45,078 nucleotides of DNA, taken from assembly GCF_000485595.1 (NCBI RefSeq), contig NW_014577220.1, positions 69,418 to 114,495 on the forward strand. Reading direction: 5' to 3'. This stretch comes from Priapulus caudatus. Taxonomy: Eukaryota > Priapulida > Priapulimorpha > Priapulimorphida > Priapulidae. Positions within the stretch are counted from its first letter, which is position 1, and every line of letters starts with the position of its first letter. A model generated the notes under the pieces. That model searched no databases. It saw nothing but the letters and a program-made list of their open reading frames with translations, and was not told the origin of the DNA. This document shows, in pieces, positions 1-10,775 of the stretch. A program made the position numbers and the translations under genes.

Positions 1-26
1 GTGTGTGTGTGTGTGTGTGTGTGTGT
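1..26. repeat. (GT)n microsatellite, cut by window edge
   Basis: Pure GT dinucleotide run at the window start; it probably continues outside. The open frame through it is low-complexity and not a gene. Confidence 0.95.
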
Positions 27-177
27 TTTTTTGACATCGCTTTTCTCCGTGATTTTTTACTCTAGATATGTCCAAGGATGGCCATTAGATGTAACTTTGC
101 ACGCTGAATGTCATGGGCACATTGGATTTGACCTCCGAGGTAATCTAAGCAAAAAAAGACGGGAAAACGGGAAAATA

Positions 178-376
178 TACTGGCCCCTGCAGCAGCAAAG
201 CAGCAGCAGCGGCCAATACTGGCCCCTGCAGCAGCAAAGCAGCAGCTGCAGCAAATACTGGCCCCTGCTGCAGCGCGCCCCTACAAAAGCAAAACAGCAG
301 CAGCAGCAACAACAAATACTGGCCCCTGCTGCAGCGCACCCCTGCAGCAGCAAAGCAGCAGCAGCAAATACTGGCC
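178..376. repeat. CAG-rich minisatellite (about five units)
   Basis: Units of about 38 to 60 bp each begin ATACTGGCCCCTGC and continue with CAGCAGCAAAGCAGCAGC-type sequence. Unit starts are near 178, 216, 255, 316 and 368, and the last is truncated at GGCCCCCGG. A long frame runs through it on both strands because the unit is stop-poor. I see no flanking exon and do not call it coding. Confidence 0.8.
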
Positions 377-423
377 CCCGGCCACCGGGTTTTTTTGTTT
401 CTGTTTTCTTTGCAGTTGCATGA

Positions 424-1590
424 AATATTTATATACGCTATGGATACGTGCGCCGGCCTGTTATTTGGCACTTTGTTAGGACGTGCCCGCGGTCGCGTGC
501 GCATTGCCGCGGAACTGCGCGCAATATCCGTGCTCAACGGTCAGGATCAACGCCTCCTTTGCGGGACGCCTGTGTAGTATCCGGTCTCGGCTGGCGTAGC
601 TTCACCGGGGCTGCGTGGCATGTATGAACTGACTGTTAGCATATTTGCAGAATCTACGTTGTTGTAACATTAGACTCGCGTTGACATCGTCTATATTAGC
701 GCCGATGGGATTAAAATACTCACTCTTTTTGACATCCTGATATTGTTAGGCATATACTCGGGACCGAGATTATGAAGATTTGTGAAAACCTGATGTACCT
801 GTTCTTGGATTAATCCGTGGTTAACTAGAACCCAATTTAAAGACCCGAACCGCTCTATAGTACCTATGTGGGTCATAGGCCGCAACTTTATTATGGCCAT
901 GCGTCAGTTGACGGACGTTTTGCAAAAAAATGATTATTTACAATCTCGCGTAAATGCAGAAGACGTCTATGCAGCTCAATATTCGAACATTGGTGTAGCC
1001 GATTGGAAATAGGCGGCGTTAAACAGTTGATGAACTAATAAAATGGGACAATATTGTGGCTAGAAACGCGTGACGTCGTGCATGGTTGATAAATGACAAC
1101 GCCGTGGTTACAAATGAGCCACGTCGCGGTTGGAAATGCGCGACGTACGTCGTTAGTGAAATGGGTTCAGAAGGGCGACAAATATAGGTGACCGCCGTTC
1201 CTAGGCGCGCGCCGTGCGATGGCAATTATGAAACACCGTAGAAAATACAGTGCAGGGACCCGTTGAGGCAAGCAAAATTAGCCTTAATTAACATTAGTCT
1301 TATACGTTTCTGTCAACGCTATTCTCTTCACATTAACATCAGTCGTAAGTGCTATCTTACCATTAACATTAGCATTATCTTTACGATGTTTGAACTTTCT
1401 GACAACGGCCCCCACGGGGTTCACGGGGTTGGCCAACATTTAGCGTGTATTTTCAGACGTGTTTTTAAGTTCCAGTTTCTATGAATTAGCTTGTTTCGCG
1501 GCGGGTGACAATTAACCGCAAATTAGGTCTCGTAAGTTCGCGTTAGGTTAATGAGTTTTTTTGTTACGGATACGGCTGACCAGTTTAGCT
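424..1590. other. Intergenic DNA, no gene recognised
   Basis: No open frame here has recognisable protein character or paired splice signals. The sequence is mixed, with a few CpG-rich stretches (for example 420-560 and 1070-1230) and no clear repeat. Confidence 0.6.
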
Positions 1591-1596
1591 GTTCTC

Positions 1597-1604
1597 TATA
1601 AATA
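1597..1604 (+). promoter_or_regulatory. TATA box of the candidate cysteine-rich secreted protein gene
   Basis: TATAAATA lies 100 bp upstream of a GTGAGT splice donor at 1697. An initiator-like TCAATTT follows at 1617-1623. The start would fall at about 1619-1630, giving a short ATG-free first exon. The box is seen directly; its role as a promoter is inferred from its position. Confidence 0.45.
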
Positions 1605-1619
1605 TTGGACGAAATGTCA

Positions 1620-1696
1620 ATTTAGTTGTACTTATAAGAGCAAAGGGCAAGTGTATACCACATCTAGACGTCCCGGCTACAACTAACGCAACAAAC
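1620..1696 (+). other. Candidate non-coding exon 1 (5'UTR) of the cysteine-rich gene
   Basis: The stretch lies between the TATA box and an AAC/GTGAGT donor at 1697-1702. It contains no ATG. The next plausible acceptor with a pyrimidine tract is TTCATATTTCAG ending at 2943, which leads into the exon with the signal-peptide ATG. The start is only approximate. Confidence 0.35.
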
Positions 1697-1732
1697 GTGA
1701 GTACTTATATCAACGTATCAAATACCCGATTC

Positions 1733-2452
1733 TAATATTCATCAACAGATAGGTCTACGTGGAATATTCATAGTCAATAGGTTTTGTGCGCTGCTATATA
1801 TATCGAACAGCTAACGTAAACAATATTCATCAACATATAGGTCTACGTGGAATATTCCTAGTCAATAGGTTTTGTGCGCTGCTATATATATATCGAACAG
1901 CTAACGTCAACAATAACTTCACAACATATAGGTCTACGTGGAATATTCCTAGTCAATAGGTTTTGTGCGCTGCTATATATATCGAACAGCTAACGTAAAC
2001 AATATTCATCAACATATAGGTCTATCGTGAGATATTCCTAGTCAATAGGTTTTGTGCGGCTGCTATATATATCGAACACTAACGTAAACAATATTCATCA
2101 ACATATAGGTCTACGTGGAATATTCCTAGTCAATAGTTTTGTGCGGCTGCTATATATATCGAACAGCTAACGTAAACAATATTCATCACATATAGGTCTA
2201 CGTGGAATATTCCTAGTCAATAGGTTTTGTGCGCTGCTATATATATCGAACAGCTAACGTAAACAATATTCATCAACATATAGGTCTACGTGGAATATTC
2301 CTAGTCAATAGGTTTTGTGCGCTGCTATATATATCGAACAGCTAACGTAAATAATATTCATCAACATATAGGTCTACGTGGAATATTCCTAGTCAATAGG
2401 TTTTGTGCGCTGCTATATATATATCGAACAGCTAACGTAAATAATATTCATC
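1733..2452. repeat. 88-bp tandem array, about eight copies
   Basis: The period is about 86-90 bp, with unit starts near 1741, 1829, 1915, 2004, 2093, 2183, 2269 and 2355. Each unit has ATATAGGTCTACGTGGAATA, then TTCCTAGTCAATAGG, GTGCGCTGCTATATATAT and CGAACAGCTAACGT. GGAATATTCC is a perfect palindrome in most units. Copies differ by one or two bases, often indels. The array lies wholly inside the proposed intron 1 (1697-2943). Confidence 0.95.
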
Positions 2453-2598
2453 ACAACAGTTTCTAATTTATTGTCTATAGCGCGGGGATGAAAAGGTAAA
2501 TCGAAGCTTATTATCATAACAGTTAAAAAAACAATTGAAACAAGTTATACGTCTGTGGGTACATTGCAACATTGCAGCTGAAAAAGAGGATAACATTT

Positions 2599-2655
2599 AT
2601 CATGAGTGAATAATAACAGATATTAATAGCTATTATTATTCACTCCTGATGATAT
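2599..2655. repeat. Short hairpin element, CAGGAGT-family
   Basis: Left arm ATCATGAGTGAATAATAA faces the inverse TTATTATTCACTCCTGAT across about 14 bases. The left arm lacks the CAG that the right arm carries in CTCCTGAT. Related hairpins occur at 7576, 21896, 30147 and 42702. Confidence 0.7.
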
Positions 2656-2996
2656 TTTAGCAGGTACACATGCGCTGTTACAATTATTGTACTGAGAAAT
2701 GGTTGATGACTTCTGGTTCTCGTAGAGTCGACAGCGTAGACTTGTTAGCAAACAGTAGAGATGATGCTTCGTAGAACTGTGGGAGAGTATCACTGTATAC
2801 ACTATAAACTATAAACTATACACTATACACTAGCTATAAGTGTATCACACGATAAAGTTGCGTGATTGTGTTTAGACTTTGAATTGATTGAATAGAGCGA
2901 CGAAAAGATACCGCAACGTAACGTTTACCGATTCATATTTCAGATCGTGACTGCCAAGAAAACAACGAAACATAATTGGAATCGTAAGAGATAAGG

Positions 2997-4147
2997 ATGA
3001 GAACTGCACTTCTCCTAGCTGCTCTCCTAATATTTGCATCCATAAGTAAACAAAATCACGCGTAAATGCTTGTTACTGCATAAGTTGGTTGCATGTTTTG
3101 ACCGCTAGAGCATAGGAACCGCGAAAGCAGTTCCGTAGGCTGAGCCTGGGGGGGGGGGACAAAAATTCATGACTCAACTGTGTAATGATGAGCGACGGGC
3201 GAGGCTCTTGATCGACGTCCATAGTGTGGTAGGGGTGGGTCTGAGACAAGGCTTTCACTAGTACTACTACTAGTAGTAGTAGTACATAATTCTTCTCTGG
3301 GACTTACCACTGATACCGTTGGTATAGACCTAATTCACTGGACTGGAAAATATTACATGCCGTAGATGCATAAACTGTATTTTTATGTTTGCGGAAAGGC
3401 GGTATATCATTAATGTTTTTTTTTGCATTCAAACCCACCAGAATACATAAATGAAACACTAGCGGTCGTCTCATGAAACACCTCATTTTCTTTAGGTACC
3501 GGGCGCCTTAAGCTAGCAGCACACTTCACCATTTTCGTTGCTCGTACAGGCAATTTTCGTGGTCGGCAATTTTTGTGGCCGTTGCCGCGTCACAGCACAC
3601 CTCACCACAAGTTGCCACCACGAGCAATTTTCGTGGTGAGAAATCAAACCGGTTTGATTCTCGGCAACTCGTGGTCACCACTAAATTTCCGTGGTGAGTG
3701 GTCATTGCCGGCCCCCGCACACTTGGCCATTTTTGTGGCGACCACGAAAATCGCCTGTACGAGCAACGAAAATGGTGAAGTGTGCTGCCCGCCTTACAAA
3801 GTAAAAAAATATTTCCTGACAGTGATTGCCTTCCAGTGGCTAACAACAATGGTGGCAAGTTGGGGTCGTGGTGCCGTGAGGAGTGTAATTGCGAGAACTA
3901 CATGTGTGATCCACCGCAACTATGCAAGAGGTTAAGTTACTTTTGCACCGATCCGAAGCCGATATCAACATATTATAAAGACGCAACCAGCGCAACTGGG
4001 CTGATCCGAAGAAAGATGGCACTTCGTCGAGCGTACTCGCTCAGTAGGCCTAATGCCGAGAATGCTTACAGCACAAAAATGTGCGGTTGTGCGTCTTGCA
4101 AATGTATATTTCATGTGCCCATAATAGCAATAAATACAATATCGTAG
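2997..4147 (+). CDS. Candidate small secreted ten-cysteine protein (novel; spliced 2997-3045 + 3837-4147)
   Basis: I do not recognise this protein. The ATG at 2997 has A at -3 and opens MRTALLLAALLIFASI, a textbook signal peptide. The frame reaches a stop 22 codons on unless it is spliced. A GTAAAC donor at 3046 and an acceptor TTGCCTTCCAG ending at 3836 join in phase 1 and give a 119-residue product. Cysteines sit at residues 29, 33, 35, 40, 46, 53 (C-x3-C-x1-C-x4-C-x5-C-x6-C) and 99, 101, 104, 106 (MCGCASCKC). Between them is a basic stretch with IRRK and LRR that could be processed. Total cysteines are even, as in disulfide-bonded secreted proteins. AATAAA follows at 4190. The upstream exon 1 and TATA box agree with the model. 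Weak points: the donor is not strong, an alternative acceptor at 3822 would join in another frame, and there is no homology support. The role could be defence, signalling or structural; none can be chosen. Confidence 0.45.
3247..3286. repeat. Short (AGT/ACT)n self-complementary repeat
   Basis: ACTAGTACTACTACTAGT is followed by TAGTAGTAGTAGTAC, so the trinucleotide run folds on itself. It lies in the proposed intron 2 of the cysteine-rich gene. Confidence 0.7.
3508..3795. mobile_element. Foldback MITE, about 288 bp
   Basis: The arms begin GCAGCACACTTCACC and ATTTTCGTTGCTCGTACAGG on the left. Their inverse closes the element at the right (CCTGTACGAGCAACGAAAAT, then GGTGAAGTGTGCTGC). The centre is AATCAAACCGGTTTGATT at about 3643-3660. 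Inner arms alternate CACGAAAATTGC-like motifs. There is no coding capacity. The frames across it on both strands are produced by the symmetry. A related centre occurs in the AK2 intron elements at 25623 and 32683. Confidence 0.85.
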
Positions 4148-4189
4148 ACGCGTAATGCGCACTACACACGTAGAAGTTGTAAAAACTGC

Positions 4190-4195
4190 AATAAA
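4190..4195 (+). terminator. AATAAA poly(A) signal downstream of the cysteine-rich frame
   Basis: AATAAA lies 43 bases after the TAG at 4145-4147. Another AATAAA at 4129-4134 overlaps the last codons of the frame. These are seen directly; their use is inferred. Confidence 0.4.
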
Positions 4196-4209
4196 TACTA
4201 AAATAAGAG

Positions 4210-7200
4210 AAAGACAAGAAGTAACAAGAAACGAATAGTTATCTCTAGATCAGAATAAGCACAATTACAAGTTTCTCTCGGTGCAATTCTACTAGAAGAA
4301 GTTTAAGACAGTTTAGCTACGAAAAACCCCGTGTCATGCACTTACAATTCTTCTCAACAAATGACACAAGAAAAAGGATCCTGAGAAGAGGCGCGCTCCA
4401 CTATTTATACGCTCTGGCCAAAAGCCGACGCCCGCGTCATTTCTTACACGTCACCAGTCCCACAATAGCCCACTCTGGCCAACCGGCCTTCCCGAATAAG
4501 GTAGGGAAAGCGTTTCCATTTCGCTTAGCAATATGCCAGTTCGTAGTTACGCACTGGAGCGCTATGACGTCATCGGGTCATAGGTCATTTGTACATAGCT
4601 GAAAAGCTGGATAGCGCGTTCGCTCGTACGCACTTGCCGTATACTACATAATATGCATGCAGGTTATACATAAGCTATGTAAAATCGTGCGTGCATTTGT
4701 TTTCTGTCATGAACCGATCGACTATCTGCCTGTGCTTATTGTTTTTGAATTTTTACGTGTATGTATGATATTCATTGTGTATTTTATGTGGGGTATTTTA
4801 GGTAGATGTGCAGTGTCGGTTCTTCTCGGCCATATCATTTATTTATGGATGTCTTTTTGCTCACTGAATTTGTTAATTCGAATACAATAGAAATGCTCAC
4901 TCAGACATACATGTAACTTGCAAAGCATGTATATATAGATTATATATAATATATATATTATATAGTATAATATAAATATAATATATATTATATTATCGCT
5001 GGACCTGTATCTGTTTCGCGTTGCTCGGAAAAACGCTTAGGAACAACTCTTTAAGAGGCAAAATTCAGCCACATATACTAGCATGTCTAAATATGTTCAC
5101 GCCTCCGCCCGGCTTCACCATACGATCCCATCAAGAAAGGAAAGAGAAGCGCTACTGATTTCATAACTAAACACTATCCAGCCCCTACCCCTGTTGCAGC
5201 GAGGGTGTGCGCGGAGGGTCGAGTGGTCGTCAATCTACGGTAGAATTCCGGCTGGATCGAAGACAGTAACTCACCCTCCCACCAGCATGGTATAACACGA
5301 CGCAAGGCTAATCCCAGCAAGACACTCTAGGTAGCGGATGCTCGGTTTACCCTTTTTATAAGCTTTTGTAGCTTAACTAAGAAAGATTCGTACAGAGATC
5401 AAACAATAAAACAATGATCTGACAAAAACAGTTAAACGATTCTATATTCGTTAGTCAAAGTGTCATGCGATATATACCATTCGTTATAAATTGCGTGCCA
5501 AGTTATATAATAATCTCTCTGCTTTTCAAAGGCCCGTTCTCGCTTTATAAATACAAAATTGTGACATCTGTCACGTTTCTCTCTTATCATGACGCTTTAC
5601 ATCAAAATAATACCATGACAAACTCAACTATAACTAAATACATAGGTCAAGTAAACTATATAACCCTCATATAGCACGTCGCTCGTCAAGTCACTTTAAT
5701 TCGTAAATAATACAATTTAAAAAAGTAAATATTCCCAAACGTATGGCATATCACCTCACTTATAAACCCCAATAGTTGTTCAATTTGGCAGAGTCGCACG
5801 CAAGTGAAGTCACCATAGATGACATTATCAAAAAGATGAATAACATCCTGATTTAACAAACTTCAACAATATCTACATAATATGGGTGATTAACAAACTA
5901 TGGATTGAACCTATGTTGGTGCCGACACACTGGCTACACACTGAGATGGGCGTGGGCTTGATGCCCACCGCGGCGAAGATTATGCGCCCGAAAATCGGCA
6001 TCTAGCGATCCTTCTTATAAATAATAATTATATATAAATATATATATATATATAATATTATATAATAATAGGATTCATGTTTAATGCCCGTTTAACTACA
6101 TTTATATAAACAAGGTCCTCTAAATACACTGTAGGCCTACAAGCAATTAAAGCATTGAAAATTGGGAAATTGTGCACGTGTAACCTGCAAATGTGACAAT
6201 TTATAAGGTAGCAAGTTTAAAAAATAGCAATGAAATAAATGCGTTTCCATTTATTTTAGAGACAGCAGGGAATAAACATATGTATCATAATTTCTTTAAG
6301 GTACATGTGTACGTAAATGTAAATTGTAACCAATACATAGAACTTATGAGTGGTGGCATGCAAAAGGGTCATCACAGCCAAAAACCCAGTAATCTTCGGT
6401 TTTCCATGAATTTTGCAAAGATATATATGAAAACCCTCAATTTGAGTACTATTTAATATTAATAATAAAAAATATGTGTGTGACTCCTGTTTCATGTGTA
6501 AATGGTATTTCAGCTGGCATAGTAGTCCAATATTTGGTACTCAAGCTACTAATAACTGAAATAGTATGCATTCAAACATTGTTATGTTTATTAATGAATG
6601 TTAATTAACAATTATTATTGAATGTTAGTTGCTTTATTAAGTAAATAATTGAGAATGAGATGTAACTGCATGTGTATGAATGATGCAATGAGAAAATGGT
6701 TATGGAGACGTCAGATGTTCATGATGACAGAAACTTTGGTGAGGATGAAAAATATTAAGGAAACCTTTCAATAAATGATGGACTTAAAATGGTTTTAGAA
6801 TGTCCTAATTCTCATATGTACAAATAGCTACTAGGTAAACTCGAAAGTTGTTCATACATGCATCTTTACGTTCTTGGCTAAATTAGTACTGAAATCATTT
6901 CATGGGTCCTTTATAAACATGTATTCCTATATCTAAAAGGCAGGATATCAATTATGCCCAAGAATTTTTCCATATATCAACTAAGTAACAGAAAACTAAT
7001 AACATGACTGTATTTGTTCTATATACATGTATAACAAATATATTGAAGTTTACACACATTCTATATTGAGCAAATCTTGACATGCTCAGTGCGTAAGTAC
7101 GAACTGGCGATACTGCGAACTGCGAACTGCGAACGGCGTATGCGTAACTGCGAACTACGAGTCGATTCCGGTCATGGTGTCAGCACAACCACACACAAGG

Positions 7201-7570
7201 TGGCGCCTCCGCGGTCATTATCTTGGAGCTGCTGTCGCAACTTCTAAAAATCCGAAGATTTATACCCAGCCCGACCGCCCGCATTCACCCCACCGGTTCA
7301 CATCTTAACATCGACACCGATTCACATATTCGTATCGACACCATTTCCCAGACGTACGAAATTTGCTCGCTTACAATATGAAAGCAGAGTACAGTATTGG
7401 GTGCAGAAGTGCAGTATAGTAATCTATCGTGTCGCTTTCAGCCGGTATATTTCTAGCTCCAAGCAACGGTCATGCATTTAATTGAACGGATGTGATTAAA
7501 CGGATGTGATTAAACGTATGTGTATATATTCTTTCAACCGTCTCAACGGTATTAAATTATTTATTATATA
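4210..7570. other. Intergenic DNA, AT-rich patches, no gene recognised
   Basis: No open frame has credible protein features. Noted landmarks: a palindromic TGACGTCA (CRE-type) at about 4564-4571; (TA)-rich segments at about 4929-4996 and 6025-6070; and a short TGCGAAC tandem run at about 7105-7160. GC-richer islands near 5100-5330 and 7190-7320 show no exon structure. Confidence 0.55.
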
Positions 7571-7575
7571 TATAT

Positions 7576-7632
7576 TATCAGGAGTAAGATAATATAGATA
7601 GTAGTAGATCCTATATTATCTTACTCCTGATA
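7576..7632. repeat. Perfect 22-bp-arm hairpin element, CAGGAGT-family
   Basis: TATCAGGAGTAAGATAATAT plus AG (7576-7597) is repeated exactly in inverse at 7611-7632, with a 13-base loop. It is the best preserved member of the small hairpin family in this window. Confidence 0.9.
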
Positions 7633-7843
7633 TTATGTTTACTTTTTTTAGTTGATTTATTTCCTTCGATCACATCTTCGTAATGAGATGAAAAGAATCG
7701 GTATAGCAGCCTAAACAGGTATATTTCTTGACACTCTCTGCATGAGCACCAGGTAGGAATATCACCGGGAATCTCGTCGTTAATATTGTACTGTAGCTTG
7801 GGGTTCGCTCTTACGATGATTCTACATACGGTCTCAAAATCAA

Positions 7844-7856
7844 TCTTGTAGTAGTG

Positions 7857-7929
<73 letters not shown>

Positions 7930-8270
7930 TGGTAGCGGTAGTGGTAGTGGTAGCGGTAACGGTAGGGTAGCAGTAGCGGTAGCAGTAGCAGTAGCAGTAG
8001 CCGTATAGCAGTAGCAGTAGCAGTAGCAGTAGCGGTAGCGGTAGCAGTAGCAGTAGCGGTAGCCGTATAGCAGTAGCAGTAGCAGTAGCAGTAGCGGTAG
8101 CGGTAGCAATAGCAGTAGCGGTAGCCGTATAGCAGTAGCAGTAGCAGTAGCAGTAGCAGTAGCAGTAGCAGTATAGCAGTAGCAGTAGCAGTAGCAGTAG
8201 CAGTAGCAGTAGCAGTAGCAGTAGCAGTAGCAGTAGCAGTAGCAGTAGCAGTAGCAGTAGTAGTAGTAGA
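7844..8270. repeat. Compound (GTA)n / (GTAGCA)n microsatellite
   Basis: About 80 bp of GTA repeats are followed by GTAGCA/GTAGCG hexamer repeats, interrupted by GTAGCCGTATAGCA at several points, and then by GTA again. Lack of stops on the minus strand creates a 268-codon frame (7611-8417) whose middle is Tyr/Thr/Ala/Leu homopolymer. Confidence 0.97.
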
Positions 8271-8394
8271 TACGGTATCGAAACGGTGACTATTTATGAT
8301 AACTTTGCACATACACTCTACACGCGTACAACGATTCTCACGGACTCTTCCTAAGTAAAATCCGTCGCCTCCGTCTATCGTCTCTATGCAACTC

Positions 8395-8880
8395 GGCTCA
8401 CACACTCTTTTTGTCATTGCCTCTCCTTCGAACCTTATCTCTCACTTTGTCTGTTTCTCATTCACTCTCTCTTTATCTCTCTCTTTCGCTCTCTTAACCT
8501 TTCTCTCTTCATCCCTGTCTTTATCTGTCTGTATCTTTCACTACACATCTCTCTCATTCTCGCCACCTCTCTTCACCTATCTGTACGAATTACGCCTATG
8601 TCAATGTCTTTCCCTGTATTCGCCCCTTTCTTGTTTTCTTCTCCCCTCTCACCGTCTTTCCCCCTTTCTTAATTACTTTTTCCCGCTCCCTTGATTTATA
8701 TGTGTTTTTTTTCTCTATCTCTCTTGATTTCTCTTTCTTTGTGCGTGTGCCTTTTCTATCAGTGTCTCTTTCTTGCGCGCAATTTCCTCTCTATATCTCG
8801 CTGTCACTTTCTATCCCTGTTGCTGTCTCTCCCTATATACCGCTATCTCTCTTTCTATCTGCCCCTCGGTCTTGTTATCC
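8395..8880. repeat. Polypyrimidine (CT-rich) tract
   Basis: About 480 bp where the + strand is dominated by TCTCTC, CTTTCTC and CCCTCTC motifs. The Ser/Leu/Phe-rich frames on + are by-products of composition. Purine-pyrimidine strand asymmetry of this length can form triplex DNA; that last point is general knowledge, not shown here. Confidence 0.9.
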
Positions 8881-9540
8881 AGGGCTGTAGTGGCCTTCCA
8901 AAATGTGCATGCTACTGCAGAAAAATGTAGGATCACCTAGTAATAATGGTGTGTGCGGTTATGGTGTCTGCCGGCACACAAGGCGAACGTCGCAGTCGCG
9001 AAGCCCATGCGGGGGGTCGGGGGGCCCTCCCTCAGATTTTTTTTGAAATTTAGAGCCTGGAAATGGCATTTCCTGCATTTTCAGGCTATTTTGAAAGCAA
9101 CCAATTCTGATAATTTTGAAAGGTCAATTTGTAAATTTCAAAAAGGAATGTAGCTAAAGCTGATGTTTTGACTAAAGTATCTAAAATATATATTATGAGT
9201 ATGATAACTAATAAAACATTGTTTACAAAATTGTATATCTTATCAGTATCAGTACATAATTATGAAAAATAAGCCTATTTTCAATCTGCGTTTATACTTT
9301 CACTATGTACATCTGCATGTTTTGAAGTTTGAATTTGAATCACAATACCTTATATAGGCACATTGTCATATTAAATACACATTCCAAATCTTAGAGCACT
9401 GATATAACACCTCTAATTGATCAATATTAATAGTAATACCAGACAGTCCAGTCAGATAACAGTCAGCTCCTTGGTTCACTGCACAATTTTTTTTTGTCAA
9501 AATAGTGCCACGGCAGTGCCGTGCTGCCGTGGCGGCCACT
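8881..9540. other. Intergenic DNA, nothing recognised
   Basis: No gene, RNA or clear repeat was recognised. A GC-rich piece (8960-9040, with GGGGGGTCGGGGGGCCC) is followed by AT-rich DNA. Confidence 0.5.
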
Positions 9541-9559
9541 ACGGCCCTGTGTTATCAGT

Positions 9560-9718
9560 CGATCTCTTCCTGTTCCTGCGGCTCTCTTTCTCGCTCTCCC
9601 CTGGCCCCTCTCTACTCCCCCTCGCTCTCCCTGCCTCTCTGCATCTCTCTGAGTTTCTCTGTCTGTCTCCCTGGATCTCCCGGTCTCTCTCCACTCCCTC
9701 TTCTCCCCTCTCTCTCTT
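9560..9718. repeat. CT-rich tract
   Basis: A second polypyrimidine stretch (CTCTCCCC, CTCTCTG and TCTCCCT motifs) runs directly into the (CA)n block. Confidence 0.8.
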
Positions 9719-9802
9719 ACACACACACACACACGCGCGCGCACGCGCACGCGCACGCACGCGCACACCCACATGCACACACACACCCACATGCACACAC
9801 AG

Positions 9803-9872
<70 letters not shown>
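9719..9872. repeat. (CA)n / (CGCA)n microsatellite
   Basis: CACACA, then GCGCGCACGCGCACGC, then CACCCACATG units, then a pure CA run to 9870. All of it alternates purine and pyrimidine. His/Thr frames through it are artefacts. Confidence 0.97.
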
Positions 9873-9873
<1 letters not shown>

Positions 9874-9899
9874 CTATAGAATTAGCGGTATCATTAAAT

Positions 9900-10775
9900 G
9901 TCTTGTCGTTCCCCATGAAGTATGTTGAAATGTCTTCACAAACATCTCGAGTGCAAACGTATGCATTGAGCATGCATCCGTCTGAATTGTAGCATTTACT
10001 CATGCAGGCATGGACCAGAAGGTTACGTGATTAATAATATCAAAATTCAAGTTTCAGAAAATGTTGATTTGTGCATAATAGGTATTTTTTACAATGTACA
10101 ACGGCACAAATGGTAGAATTACACGTTACAGTACATAACTATCAGATGATGTCAACGAAGTCTGCCATTCCTGTTATAATTATTATTATTCCTGTTATAT
10201 AGTTTACCAGTTATAAGATATCCATGGCAAGTGAATCATTCTGGCACATGGCAAGATTCTGATAACAGCCGACTAGTAATTAATGCTGTAAATAACGTAA
10301 AAAGGGTATAATCAAAACAAATAAACAAACAGCGAGCTACGAGTAGTAAGTAAGGTCACGCAACCTCAACCTGTAACAACCATAACCAGAAACTTTATAA
10401 TATTAGATTTAGATTTAGATTTAGATTAGATTAGATTTTAGATTTAGATTTAGATTTTGAAATTTATTTACGCTTTCAAGTATATTACATTTTTACATAT
10501 ATATCACAACAAGTTTTTTTTAAATAAATATACAGCGAGGGAGGGCGAATTGACTATACAGTCTTCAAGTCAGCCACTCCGCTAATTACAGTTAGTTACT
10601 TAGAGTTGATCCAAGACTTGAACTATGAATGACAATACGATTGGAAAATACAAAAATATATATGAGCGTTGTTATGAAAAATAAATAAATAATAAGTAAA
10701 CTACATGCAAATTACCCTGAGTCCACATGAGCCTGAAGACCACAATACAAAATATACATATGCAGGTCCCAAATA
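9900..10775. other. Intergenic DNA with an (ATTTAG)n hexamer at 10401-10458
   Basis: Apart from the imperfect ATTTAG repeat (written TTAGATTTAGATTTAGATT in places), I see no gene. The hexamer is not a telomere repeat. The rest is AT-rich. Confidence 0.6.

Noticed and set aside
1733-2452. CRISPR array
   Set aside because: Whole 88-bp units repeat with no unique spacers, in an animal genome; it is a tandem satellite.
4336-4602. 88-codon + frame
   Set aside because: No recognisable motif, no splice partners, and composition like the flanks.
8386-8930. Ser/Leu-rich membrane-like proteins on +
   Set aside because: Hydrophobic look comes from the CT tract; no splice or start context.
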